Part shown: piece after piece, positions 10,031-20,080 of the stretch
Position numbering within the stretch: the first letter of the stretch is position 1
How the letters are laid out: every line of letters begins with the position of its first letter
Assembly (NCBI GenBank): GCA_945929965.1
Contig: CAMEOT010000002.1
Span: 124,001 to 188,000, forward strand
Length of the DNA: 64,000 bases
Reading direction: 5' to 3'
Source: an uncultured Lachnospiraceae bacterium
Lineage (GTDB): Bacteria; Bacillota; Clostridia; Lachnospirales; Lachnospiraceae
Notes under the pieces: model-generated
Told to the model about the DNA's origin: nothing
Seen by the model: the letters and a program-made list of their open reading frames with translations, nothing else
Databases searched by the model: none
Translations under genes and position numbers: made by a program

Positions 10031-11269
10031 TTAGATCAAAGGATACTTGTCTGTTAATTTCTGAATGATGGCTCTGGCTGCGGGAACCTGCTCTTCGCCG
10101 CCCTTGATGACCAGGGCAATGGCTTCTGCCACCTGATCCATGTCCTCGGTGTTCAGACCTCTGGAAGTAACCGCGGGAGTTCCCAGACGGATACCGCTGG
10201 TCACAAACGGAGACTGAGGATCGTTGGGGATGGTATTTTTGTTGGCTGTAATGTGAGCAGCATCCAACAGTTTCTCAACTGCCTTACCGGTCAGACCGTA
10301 AGGAGTCAGATCCACTAACATTAAATGGTTATCGGTACCGCCGGATACGATCTTGATATCCCGGCTCATCAGTCCCTTACACAATGCCTGGGCATTGTCA
10401 ATGATATTCTTCTGATATACTTTAAAGTCGTCGCTTAATGCTTCTTCGAAGCAGACTGCCTTGGCAGCGATCACATGCATCAGAGGACCGCCCTGGATGC
10501 CGGGGAAGATGGCTTTGTTGAAGTTGAACTTCTCATTGGCTTCCTTATTACACAGGATCATACCGCCTCTTGGTCCGCGCAGGGTCTTGTGAGTCGTAGT
10601 GGTCACTACATCCGCATAAGGGATGGGACTGGGATGAAGGCCCGCTGCCACCAGTCCTGCGATATGTGCCATATCTACCATCAGTACGGCACCCACTTCG
10701 TCTGCTACTTCACGGAACTTCTTGAAATCAATGGTTCTGGCATACGCAGAAGCACCGGCAATGATCATCTTAGGCTTGCATTCCAGTGCCAGTTCTCTCA
10801 TTCTGTCGTAATCTAAGAATCCGTTGTCATCCACACCGTAAGGTACTACATGGAAATATTTACCGGACATATTTACCGGTGAACCATGCGTCAGATGTCC
10901 GCCGTGATCCAGGTTCATACCCATGATCGTATCACCCGGCTTCAGTACGGCAAACTGCACTGCCATATTCGCCTGTGCTCCGGAATGGGGCTGTACATTG
11001 GCATAATCACAGCCGAACAGCTTCTTGGCACGCTCGATTGCCAGATTTTCGATGACATCCACGCACTCACAGCCACCGTAATATCTCTTGCCGGGATAAC
11101 CTTCCGCATATTTATTGGTCAAGGGACTGCCCATAGCCGCCATGACTGCCTTGCTTACCCAGTTTTCGGAAGCGATCAGCTCGATATGACTGTTCTGACG
11201 ATTCTCCTCGTCGATAATGGCCTGTGCCACCTCGGGATCAACTTTTTTTACTTCATCCAATGAATACAT
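10031..11269 (-). CDS. glyA: Serine hydroxymethyltransferase
   Basis: [54 protein letters not shown]. Confidence 0.96.
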   Translation of the reverse strand: MYSLDEVKKVDPEVAQAIIDEENRQNSHIELIASENWVSKAVMAAMGSPLTNKYAEGYPGKRYYGGCECVDVIENLAIERAKKLFGCDYANVQPHSGAQANMAVQFAVLKPGDTIMGMNLDHGGHLTHGSPVNMSGKYFHVVPYGVDDNGFLDYDRMRELALECKPKMIIAGASAYARTIDFKKFREVADEVGAVLMVDMAHIAGLVAAGLHPSPIPYADVVTTTTHKTLRGPRGGMILCNKEANEKFNFNKAIFPGIQGGPLMHVIAAKAVCFEEALSDDFKVYQKNIIDNAQALCKGLMSRDIKIVSGGTDNHLMLVDLTPYGLTGKAVEKLLDAAHITANKNTIPNDPQSPFVTSGIRLGTPAVTSRGLNTEDMDQVAEAIALVIKGGEEQVPAARAIIQKLTDKYPLI

Positions 11270-11430
11270 GCCTCATTCCTCCTTATGTTACGTTAATTCG
11301 CTAAACTTATGGTTTAGTATAGCATAGAACTATTCAGTTGCAAAGATGGAAAATGAACAATGTTGGCAGAAACCCCTGAGTGTGTTAGAATAAACTTTAG
11401 TTACATCCTTACGAAAGATGAGGTATCCTC

Positions 11431-12399
11431 ATGTATCATATTATTATCAATCCAGCCTCCCGCTCCGGCAGAGGTGCGAAGATCTGGTCTGAACAGATCG
11501 AACCTGCTCTGAAAAAAAGCGATGCCGTATTTCAGACCTATTTTTCCAAAAAAGCCGGAGAAGTAAAGCATCTGGCTGCACAGATCACCGCAGAATATAA
11601 AGACGATCCTGATTTAAAGCTCATTGTCCTGGGTGGAGATGGCACGGTGAACGAAGCCCTGCAGGGAATCGCTGATCCCTCCAAAGTAATCCTGGGTTAC
11701 ATTCCCACCGGCTCCAGCAACGATCTGGCCAGGGATCTCGGCATCCCCAAAGAGCCGAAAGCAGCCCTTGATCTGATCCTTCGGAATGCTGCTCCCAGAG
11801 TCATGGACTTAGGGAGACTTACTTATCTCGATGAGGGTCAGCCGGAAGAATCCCGACTGTTCGCTGTCAGCTGTGGAATCGGCTTTGACGCAGCTGTCTG
11901 TGCAGAAGCCATGCATTCCCCCATCAAGGATACCATGAACCGGATCGGTCTTGGCAAGCTGACTTATTTAGGAATCGCCTTAAAGCAGCTGATCACCGCA
12001 CGCAAGGTCTCCTGTACGCTGACGATGGAAGATACCGTGCATAACCGTCAGGAATCCTTAGAGCTTCCCCGCTTTCTGTTTGTGACCTGTATGAGTCATC
12101 GCTACGAGGGCGGCGGCTTCATGTTCTGCCCGCCCGCTGCAGATAACGATGGCGTACTGGATCTGTGTTCCGTCGGCAATATCTCCAAAGGGCTGGTACT
12201 GCTGGCACTGCCCACCGCCTTTTTTGGCAAGCACTATTTTGTTAAGGGTATTAATGCACATACCGCGACCCGGATGTCCATTACCACCTCCTCTCCGCTG
12301 TGGGTACATACCGACGGAGAAGTGACCAGAAAAAGCTGTGGTTTCCGGGTAGAATGCCTCCCCGGCGCCATCCGGATGATCACTCCCGAAGTGAAATAA
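11431..12399 (+). CDS. Diacylglycerol/lipid kinase family protein
   Basis: MYHIIINPASRSGRGAKIW..., VLGGDGTVNEALQGI. Confidence 0.88.
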   Translation: MYHIIINPASRSGRGAKIWSEQIEPALKKSDAVFQTYFSKKAGEVKHLAAQITAEYKDDPDLKLIVLGGDGTVNEALQGIADPSKVILGYIPTGSSNDLARDLGIPKEPKAALDLILRNAAPRVMDLGRLTYLDEGQPEESRLFAVSCGIGFDAAVCAEAMHSPIKDTMNRIGLGKLTYLGIALKQLITARKVSCTLTMEDTVHNRQESLELPRFLFVTCMSHRYEGGGFMFCPPAADNDGVLDLCSVGNISKGLVLLALPTAFFGKHYFVKGINAHTATRMSITTSSPLWVHTDGEVTRKSCGFRVECLPGAIRMITPEVK

Positions 12400-12521
12400 A
12401 CACACTCTAAAGATTTTCTTAAGAATGCTTAAGTATTCCAAAAAAGCCTTGATTTTTTTATATCTTTGACTATACTAAAATTGATTTTGGAGCATAGGTT
12501 TTGTAGAGAAATGAGGTTTTT

Positions 12522-13205
12522 ATGGAAAGATTTAAGACATTCTATTTGAAATACAAACATGCCATTCCTCTTATTATATATGGTATTATTTATATGACCT
12601 GGTTCGTATGGTTAGAGAAAAATACCACCGGGCATTATCGGATCATACATATGGCGGCGGATGATTACATTCCCTTCTGTGAAGTATTCGTCATTCCTTA
12701 CTTTTTATGGTTTGCATATGTGTCGGCAGTGGTCGTCTACTTTTTCTTCAAAAATAAAGAGGACTACTACCGCACTTGTATTTTCCTCTTCACCGGCATG
12801 ACGATCTTCCTGATCGTATCCACTCTGTGGCCCAACGGACAGCACCTTCGCCCGGCGGTGATGCCCAGAGACAACATCTTCACCCGCATGGTAGCTGCTC
12901 TGTACCGGACGGACACGCCTACCAACCTGTGGCCCAGCATTCACGTATATAATTCCCTGGGCGCACACTTTGCGATTATCCGCAGCAAGTGCTTCGAGAA
13001 GAAAAAAGGAATCCGGATCGGATCTCTGATTTTGGCTTCTTTGATCATCCTGGCGACCATGTTCATCAAACAGCACTCTGTCTTCGATGTACTCACCGCT
13101 TTCGTTATGGCAGCGATAATGTATACCCTGGTATATCGTTACGACCTGCTGATCGCAGTCAGAGAGTTCCGCAACAAGAGAAAAGCAAAACCGCAGATTG
13201 GTTAA
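12522..13205 (+). CDS. Phosphatase PAP2-family membrane protein
   Basis: Multi-TM with PAP2-type NLWPSIHVYNSLG and KQHSVFDV motifs. Confidence 0.75.
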   Translation: MERFKTFYLKYKHAIPLIIYGIIYMTWFVWLEKNTTGHYRIIHMAADDYIPFCEVFVIPYFLWFAYVSAVVVYFFFKNKEDYYRTCIFLFTGMTIFLIVSTLWPNGQHLRPAVMPRDNIFTRMVAALYRTDTPTNLWPSIHVYNSLGAHFAIIRSKCFEKKKGIRIGSLILASLIILATMFIKQHSVFDVLTAFVMAAIMYTLVYRYDLLIAVREFRNKRKAKPQIG

Positions 13206-13225
13206 TAAAATTTATTTTGGGGCAT

Positions 13226-13260
13226 AAAAATGCAACGACGTGATCCGCCGTTGCATTTTT
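13226..13260. terminator. Bidirectional intrinsic terminator
   Basis: AAAAATGCAACG-acgtgatccgc-CGTTGCATTTTT between convergent genes. Confidence 0.8.
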
Positions 13261-13277
13261 TATTATCTTATCTTTTC

Positions 13278-14393
13278 TTATAAAACTTCTTCACTCTTTT
13301 TCAGTGCTGAAGCAATCACCGCATCCATGTCATAATAGCGGTATTCCGCCAGTCTTCCTCCGAAGATCACATTCTGCTCGGCATCCGCCAGCTTCTTATA
13401 CTCGGCATACAGTGCTCCGTTCTTCTCATCGTTCACCGGATAGTAAGGCTCATCTCCCGGTTTCCACTCGGAGCTGTACTCTCTGCTGATGACCGTCTTC
13501 GGTAATTCCTGTCCCTGTTCGTCCTTGCCGAACTCGAACCATTTATGTTCAATGATCCGGGTCCAGGGAGTCTCACGATCCGTGTAGTTCACTGCCACAT
13601 TGCCCTGGAAATTCGGAATATCCAGCACCTCTGTCTCGAACCTGACGGAACGGTATTCCAGTGCTCCCAGCGAATATCCGAAATACGCATCGATAGGACC
13701 GGTATAGACAATTTGTTCCGCCAGTTTATCCAGTTCTGCCTTCTGCTCCAGATAATCCGTGTTCAGACGCACCTCAATGCCTTCCAACAAATGCTCCACC
13801 AGCTTCGTGTAACCGCCGATGGGAATGCCCTGATACAGGGCGTTGAAGTAATTATTATCAAAAGTCAGTCGCACCGGCAGACGCTTGATAATGAATGCCG
13901 GAAGATCCTTGCAGTCACGTCCCCACTGCTTCTCGGTATATCCCTTGATCAGCTTTTCAAAAATATCTCTGCCTACCAGCGAGATTGCCTGTTCCTCCAG
14001 ATTCTTCGGTTCTGTGATACCGGCTTCTTTTTTCTGCTCTTCAATCTTCGCCGCAGCCTCTTCGGGAGTCACCACACCCCACATTTTATTGAAGGTATAC
14101 ATGTTAAAAGGCAGGGAATACAGTTCTCCGCGGTAATTTGCCACCGGGGAATTGGTGAACCGGTTGAACTCTGCGAATCTCGTAATATACTTCCATACCT
14201 TCGTATCATTGGTATGAAAAATATGGGCACCGTATTTGTGGACATGGATTCCTTCCACTTTTTCTGTGTAAATATTGCCCGCCACATTGGGGCGCTTGTC
14301 GATCACCAGGACCTTTTTTCCTCTGTCGGCGGCTTCTCTTGCGAACACCGCACCATAGAGACCGGAACCGACGACCAGATAATCGTACTTCAT
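13278..14393 (-). CDS. glf: UDP-galactopyranose mutase
   Basis: MKYDYLVVGSGLYGAVFAREAADRGKKVLVIDKRPNVAGNIYTE; GRLAEYRYYDMDAVI. Confidence 0.95.
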   Translation of the reverse strand: MKYDYLVVGSGLYGAVFAREAADRGKKVLVIDKRPNVAGNIYTEKVEGIHVHKYGAHIFHTNDTKVWKYITRFAEFNRFTNSPVANYRGELYSLPFNMYTFNKMWGVVTPEEAAAKIEEQKKEAGITEPKNLEEQAISLVGRDIFEKLIKGYTEKQWGRDCKDLPAFIIKRLPVRLTFDNNYFNALYQGIPIGGYTKLVEHLLEGIEVRLNTDYLEQKAELDKLAEQIVYTGPIDAYFGYSLGALEYRSVRFETEVLDIPNFQGNVAVNYTDRETPWTRIIEHKWFEFGKDEQGQELPKTVISREYSSEWKPGDEPYYPVNDEKNGALYAEYKKLADAEQNVIFGGRLAEYRYYDMDAVIASALKKSEEVL

Positions 14394-14412
14394 GAATCTG
14401 AATATTTCCTTT

Positions 14413-15969
14413 CTATTTCTGTGCGCTCTGTGCGACAGCCTTTTCTCCGAAGATACGCTTCAGTACAAACAGTGTCACCAGTGTCAGCAGAATACCGATC
14501 ACCAGACAGATTACCACATTCTGTACAAATCCGGCAATTACATAACTTACAAAAGAGATTGCCGCCACAGTCAGTACGTAAGGTACCTGGGTGGATACAT
14601 GGTTGATGTGGTTACACTGTGCTCCTGCGGAAGCCATGATCGTGGTATCGGAGATGGGGGAACAATGGTCACCCATAACAGCACCTGCCAGACATGCGGA
14701 TACACCGATGATGATCAGATGCTCGGCTCCGGGTACGATAGCTCCGGTGGTGGGATTGGTAAATACGCCGGTTACGATGGGGATCAGAATACCGAAGGTT
14801 CCCCAGCTGGTACCGGAAGCGAAAGCTAAGAAGCATGCTACCAGGAAGATAATTGCGGGAAGCATGTTGGTCAGTCCTGTGGATGCGCCCTGCATCAGAC
14901 CTGCCACATAGACATCCGCACCTAACAGACCGGTCATGGTCTTCAGCGTTACAGCAAAAGTTAAAATCAGCATGGCGGGTACCATGGCGATAAAGCCCTG
15001 GGTCAGGCAGTTCATGGCTTCCTTAAAGGATACCAGTCTTCTGCACATATAATATACAATGGCAAACAGCAGCGCGATCAGCGATCCCCAGGGAAGTCCC
15101 ACAGAAGCATCTGTAGCACTGAAGGCATCGATGAAATCCACGCCTTCGAAGAATCCGCCGACATAGATCATTCCTACGACGCAGCAGACGATCAGTACAA
15201 TTACAGGAATCAGCAGATCATATACTTTTCCTCTCTCAGATCCCTTGGGTGCATTGTCTGCATTGGTCACACGCTCACCTTCGGTGAACAGGTCACCCTT
15301 TTCTCTGGCATTACGCTCGTGCTTAGCCATGGGACCGTAATCGAATCCCATCAGCGCCATACCGATGACAAATACAATGGTTAATAAGGAATAATAGTTA
15401 TAAGGAATCGCTCTGACGAACAGTTCGATACCGGAATACACACCCTCATCCACCATACCGGATACTGCTGCCGCCCAGGAAGAGATCGGTGCAATCATAC
15501 AGATAGGCGCTGCCGTAGCGTCAATGATATATGCCAGCTTGGCACGGGAGATCTTGTGTCCGTCTGTAACCGGCATCATAACGGATCCTACGGTCAGACA
15601 GTTGAAATAGTCATCCACGAAGATCAGCACGCCTAATAAAAATGTAGCAAGCAGCGCACCCGCTCTGGTCTTTACATGCTTTTTCGCCCATTCACCGAAA
15701 GCAGCGGAGCCTCCTGCCTTGTTCATCAGTGCCACCATGGTTCCTAACAAGATCAGAAACATGAAAATACCGATATTCCATGCATCCGCCACGGAATTGA
15801 TGAATCCTTCATTAATCACCGTATCCAGCGTCGCAATGGGAGAAAATCCGGTATAGATCAGTGCTCCCGTAACGATACCGATAAAAAGTGATGAATATAC
15901 TTCTTTTGTGATCAGTGCCAGTACAATTGCTACCACCGGCGGTAGTAATGCCCAAATTGTTCCGTACAT
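14413..15969 (-). CDS. Na+/H+ antiporter NhaC-family protein
   Basis: Multi-TM; FASGTSWGTFGILIPI; GDHCSPISDTTIMASAGAQCNHINHVSTQVPY. Confidence 0.88.
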   Translation of the reverse strand: MYGTIWALLPPVVAIVLALITKEVYSSLFIGIVTGALIYTGFSPIATLDTVINEGFINSVADAWNIGIFMFLILLGTMVALMNKAGGSAAFGEWAKKHVKTRAGALLATFLLGVLIFVDDYFNCLTVGSVMMPVTDGHKISRAKLAYIIDATAAPICMIAPISSWAAAVSGMVDEGVYSGIELFVRAIPYNYYSLLTIVFVIGMALMGFDYGPMAKHERNAREKGDLFTEGERVTNADNAPKGSERGKVYDLLIPVIVLIVCCVVGMIYVGGFFEGVDFIDAFSATDASVGLPWGSLIALLFAIVYYMCRRLVSFKEAMNCLTQGFIAMVPAMLILTFAVTLKTMTGLLGADVYVAGLMQGASTGLTNMLPAIIFLVACFLAFASGTSWGTFGILIPIVTGVFTNPTTGAIVPGAEHLIIIGVSACLAGAVMGDHCSPISDTTIMASAGAQCNHINHVSTQVPYVLTVAAISFVSYVIAGFVQNVVICLVIGILLTLVTLFVLKRIFGEKAVAQSAQK

Positions 15970-16126
15970 AATTTTGCCCTCTCTCGTAGTTTTTTCGCAG
16001 TTTTCACTACATATTTAACTTTATGGCAAACGTTTCATTGTGTCAATATAATTTTCCAAATTAACGCTTTAGCACAGCAATTTATTTATTTCTTTTCTCT
16101 TTTTCGCTTTAAATCGCTAAATTCTC

Positions 16127-16155
16127 TTGCATCCGGGCGCGATCTGGGCTATAAT
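16127..16155 (+). promoter_or_regulatory. Sigma-A type promoter of DAHP synthase gene
   Basis: TTGCAT-17-TATAAT. Confidence 0.6.
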
Positions 16156-16205
16156 GAGCAATGACATTTAGCAGAAAGGACGTGCCCCGCGCACGATGGA
16201 ATACT

Positions 16206-17234
16206 ATGAGTTTCGAATTCATCAAAAAACTTCCCACACCTGCGGAGATCCGTAAGGAACTGCCCCTTCCGGCAGAATTAGTCAAGATCAAAGAAGAAAG
16301 AGACGCTGAGATCCGTGATGTTCTCACCGGTAAAAGTAATAAATTCCTCGTAATCATCGGACCCTGCTCCGCTGATAACGAGGATTCCGTATGCGATTAC
16401 GTTAATCGTCTGGCAAGAGTTAACGAACAGGTCAAGGACAAGCTGATTCTGATCCCCAGAATCTACACCAACAAGCCCCGTACCACCGGTGAAGGCTACA
16501 AGGGCATCACCAGCCAGCCCGATCCCGAGAAGAAGCCGGATTTCCTGGCAGGTCTGATGGCAATGCGTAAGATGCACATCCGTGCGATTCAGGAGACCGG
16601 GCTGACCGCCGCAGATGAAATGTTATACCCTGAAAACTGGGGTTATGTATCCGACATCCTCTCCTATGTGGCCATCGGTGCCCGTTCCGTAGAGGATCAG
16701 CAGCATCGTCTGACCGTCAGCGGTTTCGATGTGGCTGCCGGTATGAAGAACCCTACCAGCGGAGACTTCTCTGTAATGCTGAACTCCGTATATGCGGCAC
16801 AGCATCCCCACTCCTTCATCTACACCGGATGGGAAGTGAATACTCACGGCAACGACCTGGCACATACCGTACTGCGTGGTGCTACCAACAAGCACGGTGC
16901 CAACATTCCCAACTACCATTACGAAGATCTGATCCGTCTGTGGGATATGTACGGCAAAATGGATCTGAAGAATCCCGCCTGTGTCATTGATGCGAACCAT
17001 TCCAACTCCAACAAACAGTTCAAGGAACAGATTCGTATCACCAAGGAAGTCATGCACAGCCGTAAGCTGAGTTCCGATCTCCATCAGCTGGTCAAGGGTG
17101 TTATGATCGAAAGTTATATCGAAGAAGGCAACCAGAAGGTAGGTGCCGGCTGTTACGGTAAGTCCATCACCGATCCCTGCCTGGGTTGGGAAGACAGCGA
17201 GCGCCTGATCTACGATATTGCAGAGTACGAATAA
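16206..17234 (+). CDS. 3-deoxy-7-phosphoheptulonate synthase (class I)
   Basis: LPLPAELVKIKEERDAEIRDVLTGKSNKFLVIIGPCSADNEDSV; PRTTGEGYKG. Start at ATG 16206 preferred over 16161. Confidence 0.94.
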   Translation: MSFEFIKKLPTPAEIRKELPLPAELVKIKEERDAEIRDVLTGKSNKFLVIIGPCSADNEDSVCDYVNRLARVNEQVKDKLILIPRIYTNKPRTTGEGYKGITSQPDPEKKPDFLAGLMAMRKMHIRAIQETGLTAADEMLYPENWGYVSDILSYVAIGARSVEDQQHRLTVSGFDVAAGMKNPTSGDFSVMLNSVYAAQHPHSFIYTGWEVNTHGNDLAHTVLRGATNKHGANIPNYHYEDLIRLWDMYGKMDLKNPACVIDANHSNSNKQFKEQIRITKEVMHSRKLSSDLHQLVKGVMIESYIEEGNQKVGAGCYGKSITDPCLGWEDSERLIYDIAEYE

Positions 17235-17246
17235 GTTAAAGCAGTT

Positions 17247-17849
17247 TTAGAAAAATTGCAGGAATCCTTTTAGTAAGACAGGATTCACGAAACATTCCAA
17301 TACACATCCGAAAATGAGCACCATCAGAATGAGTGCCAGTTTTCCCAATCTACCGGGCAGGGACTTTTTTCCCTGCCCGGTTATATTATGATAAAAATAA
17401 ATACTGCGATGCAGATTCTCACACCATCTGATCAGCAGAAGTATCGCCGGCACATAACACAGGTACTGTGGAAATGCACCTACGATCCCCAATAAAAGCC
17501 CTTTGATTCCATACCGGTAAACAGCCGAACTTATAAAAAAACCTATGGAGAATCCGTACTTTACCGTAATTCCCCCACAGAACACCAGCCCCAGATATGT
17601 GGTTGCCATAATGATGAGCACGAAAAAATTCCGGCATCTTTTACACAGCACATATGCAAACAGAACACCGCTGTCCACTGTCATATATTTCATCCGGTAC
17701 AATGTGTCTTCGTCCAGTATCCCCGTGGTCTGAAACCAGATTCCCCTTCCGAAATATGCTGCAAACAATCCGATTCCAAACCCGATCAGAAACAAAAAAC
17801 GCAGCGGAAGCTTTCCCGCCGGCAGCATCGATCTGTCCCATTTCCACAA
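17247..17849 (-). CDS. spoIIM: Stage II sporulation protein M-like (SpoIIM)
   Basis: Multi-TM SpoIIM-like architecture: ...DSGVLFAYVLCKRCRNFFVLIIMATTYLGLVFCGGITVKYGFSIGFFIS... Confidence 0.65.
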   Translation of the reverse strand: MWKWDRSMLPAGKLPLRFLFLIGFGIGLFAAYFGRGIWFQTTGILDEDTLYRMKYMTVDSGVLFAYVLCKRCRNFFVLIIMATTYLGLVFCGGITVKYGFSIGFFISSAVYRYGIKGLLLGIVGAFPQYLCYVPAILLLIRWCENLHRSIYFYHNITGQGKKSLPGRLGKLALILMVLIFGCVLECFVNPVLLKGFLQFF

Positions 17850-17935
17850 ATCCCCATCCTCCGCTTCACCATGTTATGCTAATATATGCGGACAACATAC
17901 CGGATCATGCTTTGCCGGCGCAAAAAAGCCCCACC

Positions 17936-17973
17936 TGACAGTTTTATCTGTCAGATGGGGCTTAACATCTTAA
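17936..17973. terminator. Intrinsic terminator
   Basis: AAGCCCCACCTGACAG-ttttat-CTGTCAGATGGGGCTT flanked by A and T runs. Confidence 0.75.
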
Positions 17974-17982
17974 ATTTATATA

Positions 17983-18525
17983 TTATGCATTCAGATATTT
18001 TGAAGCATAAGTCAGAATGCCACAGATGGTCTTGGAATCCTGAATCTTGCAGTCATAGATCATCTGCTTTAATTCCTCCACAGAATATGCCTCTACATTG
18101 ATGAATTCATCTTCATCCAGATGCTGGCTTCCTCTGTCCTTCAGACCTCTTGCCAGATAAATGTCGATCTTCTCATTACAGAAAGCCACCGTGGTATAGA
18201 TGGAAGTCAGCAGTTCCACATGGTCGGTATGATAGCCGGTCTCTTCCTGCAGTTCCCGCATGGCCGCCTGGTCCGTAGGCTCTTCCCTGCCGTTGAGTCC
18301 ACCTGCCGGGATCTCCAGCGTCTCTCTCTCCAGGGCATTACGGTACTGACGCACCATCAGAAGCTTGCCGTCCTCTCTCACAGCCACCACCGCAGCCGCA
18401 CCCTTATGGTCGATCAGATCCCATTTTGCAATATTGCCATTGGGAATCTGCATGGTATCCTGATAATAATCGAGAATGGCACCTTTTGCTACCAGATCAC
18501 GGCTGATACGCCTGAATTTTTCCAT
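17983..18525 (-). CDS. NUDIX hydrolase (ADP-ribose pyrophosphatase-like)
   Basis: Nudix box GGLNGREEPTDQAAMRELQEETGY. Confidence 0.93.
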   Translation of the reverse strand: MEKFRRISRDLVAKGAILDYYQDTMQIPNGNIAKWDLIDHKGAAAVVAVREDGKLLMVRQYRNALERETLEIPAGGLNGREEPTDQAAMRELQEETGYHTDHVELLTSIYTTVAFCNEKIDIYLARGLKDRGSQHLDEDEFINVEAYSVEELKQMIYDCKIQDSKTICGILTYASKYLNA

Positions 18526-18564
18526 GACTCATCGTCCCTTCTCATCCAAATATCACTAATAAAC

Positions 18565-19851
18565 TTATTTGCTCTCCAGTAATTTATCTACGCTTACCAT
18601 CTTGACACAAAGTACGAACAGATCCGTAGCCATTGCCATCTCTTCCGGTGTCGGGAAAGAAGGTGCAATACGAATATTGGAATCCTTCGGATCCTTCTTG
18701 TAAGGGAAGGTTGCTCCTGCTCCGGTCAGAGTTACTCCTGCTTCCTTACACTTTGCCACGATTGCCTTCGCACAGCCCTCCATGGCATCAAAGGAGATGA
18801 AGTATCCACCGTTGGGTTTAGTCCAGGTACCAATACCTAAGCCGCCCAGCTCGTCCTCTAATACCTGTAATACTGCCTCGAACTTGGGTCTCATGATTGC
18901 CGCATGCTTCTTCATATGTTCACGAATACCGTTAATATCCTTAAAATAACGTACATGGCGTAACTGATTGATCTTATCATATCCAATCGTCTGAATTGTC
19001 ATGGACTTTCTCATATCATCCAGGTTGGCTTTGGAAGATGCGATCGCCGCAATGCCGGAACCGGCAAAGCTTACTTTGGAGGTAGAGCAGAACTCGAATA
19101 CCATATCGGGATGTCCTGCTTTTTCACACTCGGAAAGAATCTCCAGCAGCTGATCCTGTCTGTCATCATATAAATGATGAATCGCATAAGCATTATCCCA
19201 GAAAATACGGAAATCCGGTGCCGCAGGCGTAAGAGCGGCGAATCGTCTTACGGTCTCATCGGAGTAAGAATATCCCTGAGGGTTGGAGTACTTCGGTACG
19301 CACCAGATCCCCTTGATGGCGGGATCTTCAGACACCAGCTTCTCTACCAGATCCATATCCGGTCCTTCCGGTGTCATAGGAACGTTTATCATTTCGATTC
19401 CGAAATGCTCTGTGATTCCGAAATGTCTGTCATAACCGGGTACGGGGCACAGGAACTTCACATGATTCAGCTTGCACCAGGGAGTATTGCCCAAAAGTCC
19501 GTGAGTCATAGCCCGGGATACGGTATCATACATAATATTCAGGCTGGCATTGCCGCAGACGATCACATTCTCCGGCTGAACTCCCATGATATCTCCCATC
19601 AGCTTCTTCGCCTCGGGGATACCATCCAGGCCACCGTAGTTTCTCACATCCATTCCATCCTCAGCCTTCATGGCACTCTGAGAATTGACAGCATCCAGAA
19701 AATCCATTGCCATATCCAGCTGGTTGACTGCCGGTTTTCCTCTGGACATATCCAGTTTCAGGCCTTTGCCTTTTGCATCTTCGTATGCAGCATTAAGCTC
19801 TGCCTTCAACGTTAAAAGTTCTTCCTTGGTTAATTCCTGATATGCTTTCAT
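18565..19851 (-). CDS. PLP-dependent aminotransferase (class I/II)
   Basis: MKAYQELTKEELLTLKAELNAAYEDAKGKGLKLDMSRGKP; CSTSKVSFAGSGIA with PLP lysine. Start set at the internal Met. Confidence 0.9.
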   Translation of the reverse strand: MKAYQELTKEELLTLKAELNAAYEDAKGKGLKLDMSRGKPAVNQLDMAMDFLDAVNSQSAMKAEDGMDVRNYGGLDGIPEAKKLMGDIMGVQPENVIVCGNASLNIMYDTVSRAMTHGLLGNTPWCKLNHVKFLCPVPGYDRHFGITEHFGIEMINVPMTPEGPDMDLVEKLVSEDPAIKGIWCVPKYSNPQGYSYSDETVRRFAALTPAAPDFRIFWDNAYAIHHLYDDRQDQLLEILSECEKAGHPDMVFEFCSTSKVSFAGSGIAAIASSKANLDDMRKSMTIQTIGYDKINQLRHVRYFKDINGIREHMKKHAAIMRPKFEAVLQVLEDELGGLGIGTWTKPNGGYFISFDAMEGCAKAIVAKCKEAGVTLTGAGATFPYKKDPKDSNIRIAPSFPTPEEMAMATDLFVLCVKMVSVDKLLESK

Positions 19852-20009
19852 TTCGTACCATACCTTTCTCGCCTTTTCCCGCAGGGAATACGCCTTCTTC
19901 TGTGGATGTTGGATAATCGTATACAATCATACACTTCGAATATCATACTATAAGATAGCGGATAACACAATAGGGAACTTTCACTTTTTTTGGTACAAAA
20001 TGCATTAAA

Positions 20010-20041
20010 ACAGCCGTTGCATGTTTCCATACAACGGCTGT
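20010..20041. terminator. Intrinsic terminator
   Basis: ACAGCCGTTGcATGtttcCATaCAACGGCTGT downstream of rny. Confidence 0.65.
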
Positions 20042-20080
20042 CTGTTACATCTTATGAAATTGTCATTTCTGACTGGTCAG

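Noticed and set aside
13545-14606. 353-aa plus-strand ORF
   Set aside because: Antisense to UDP-galactopyranose mutase; codon-bias shadow, no recognisable domain.
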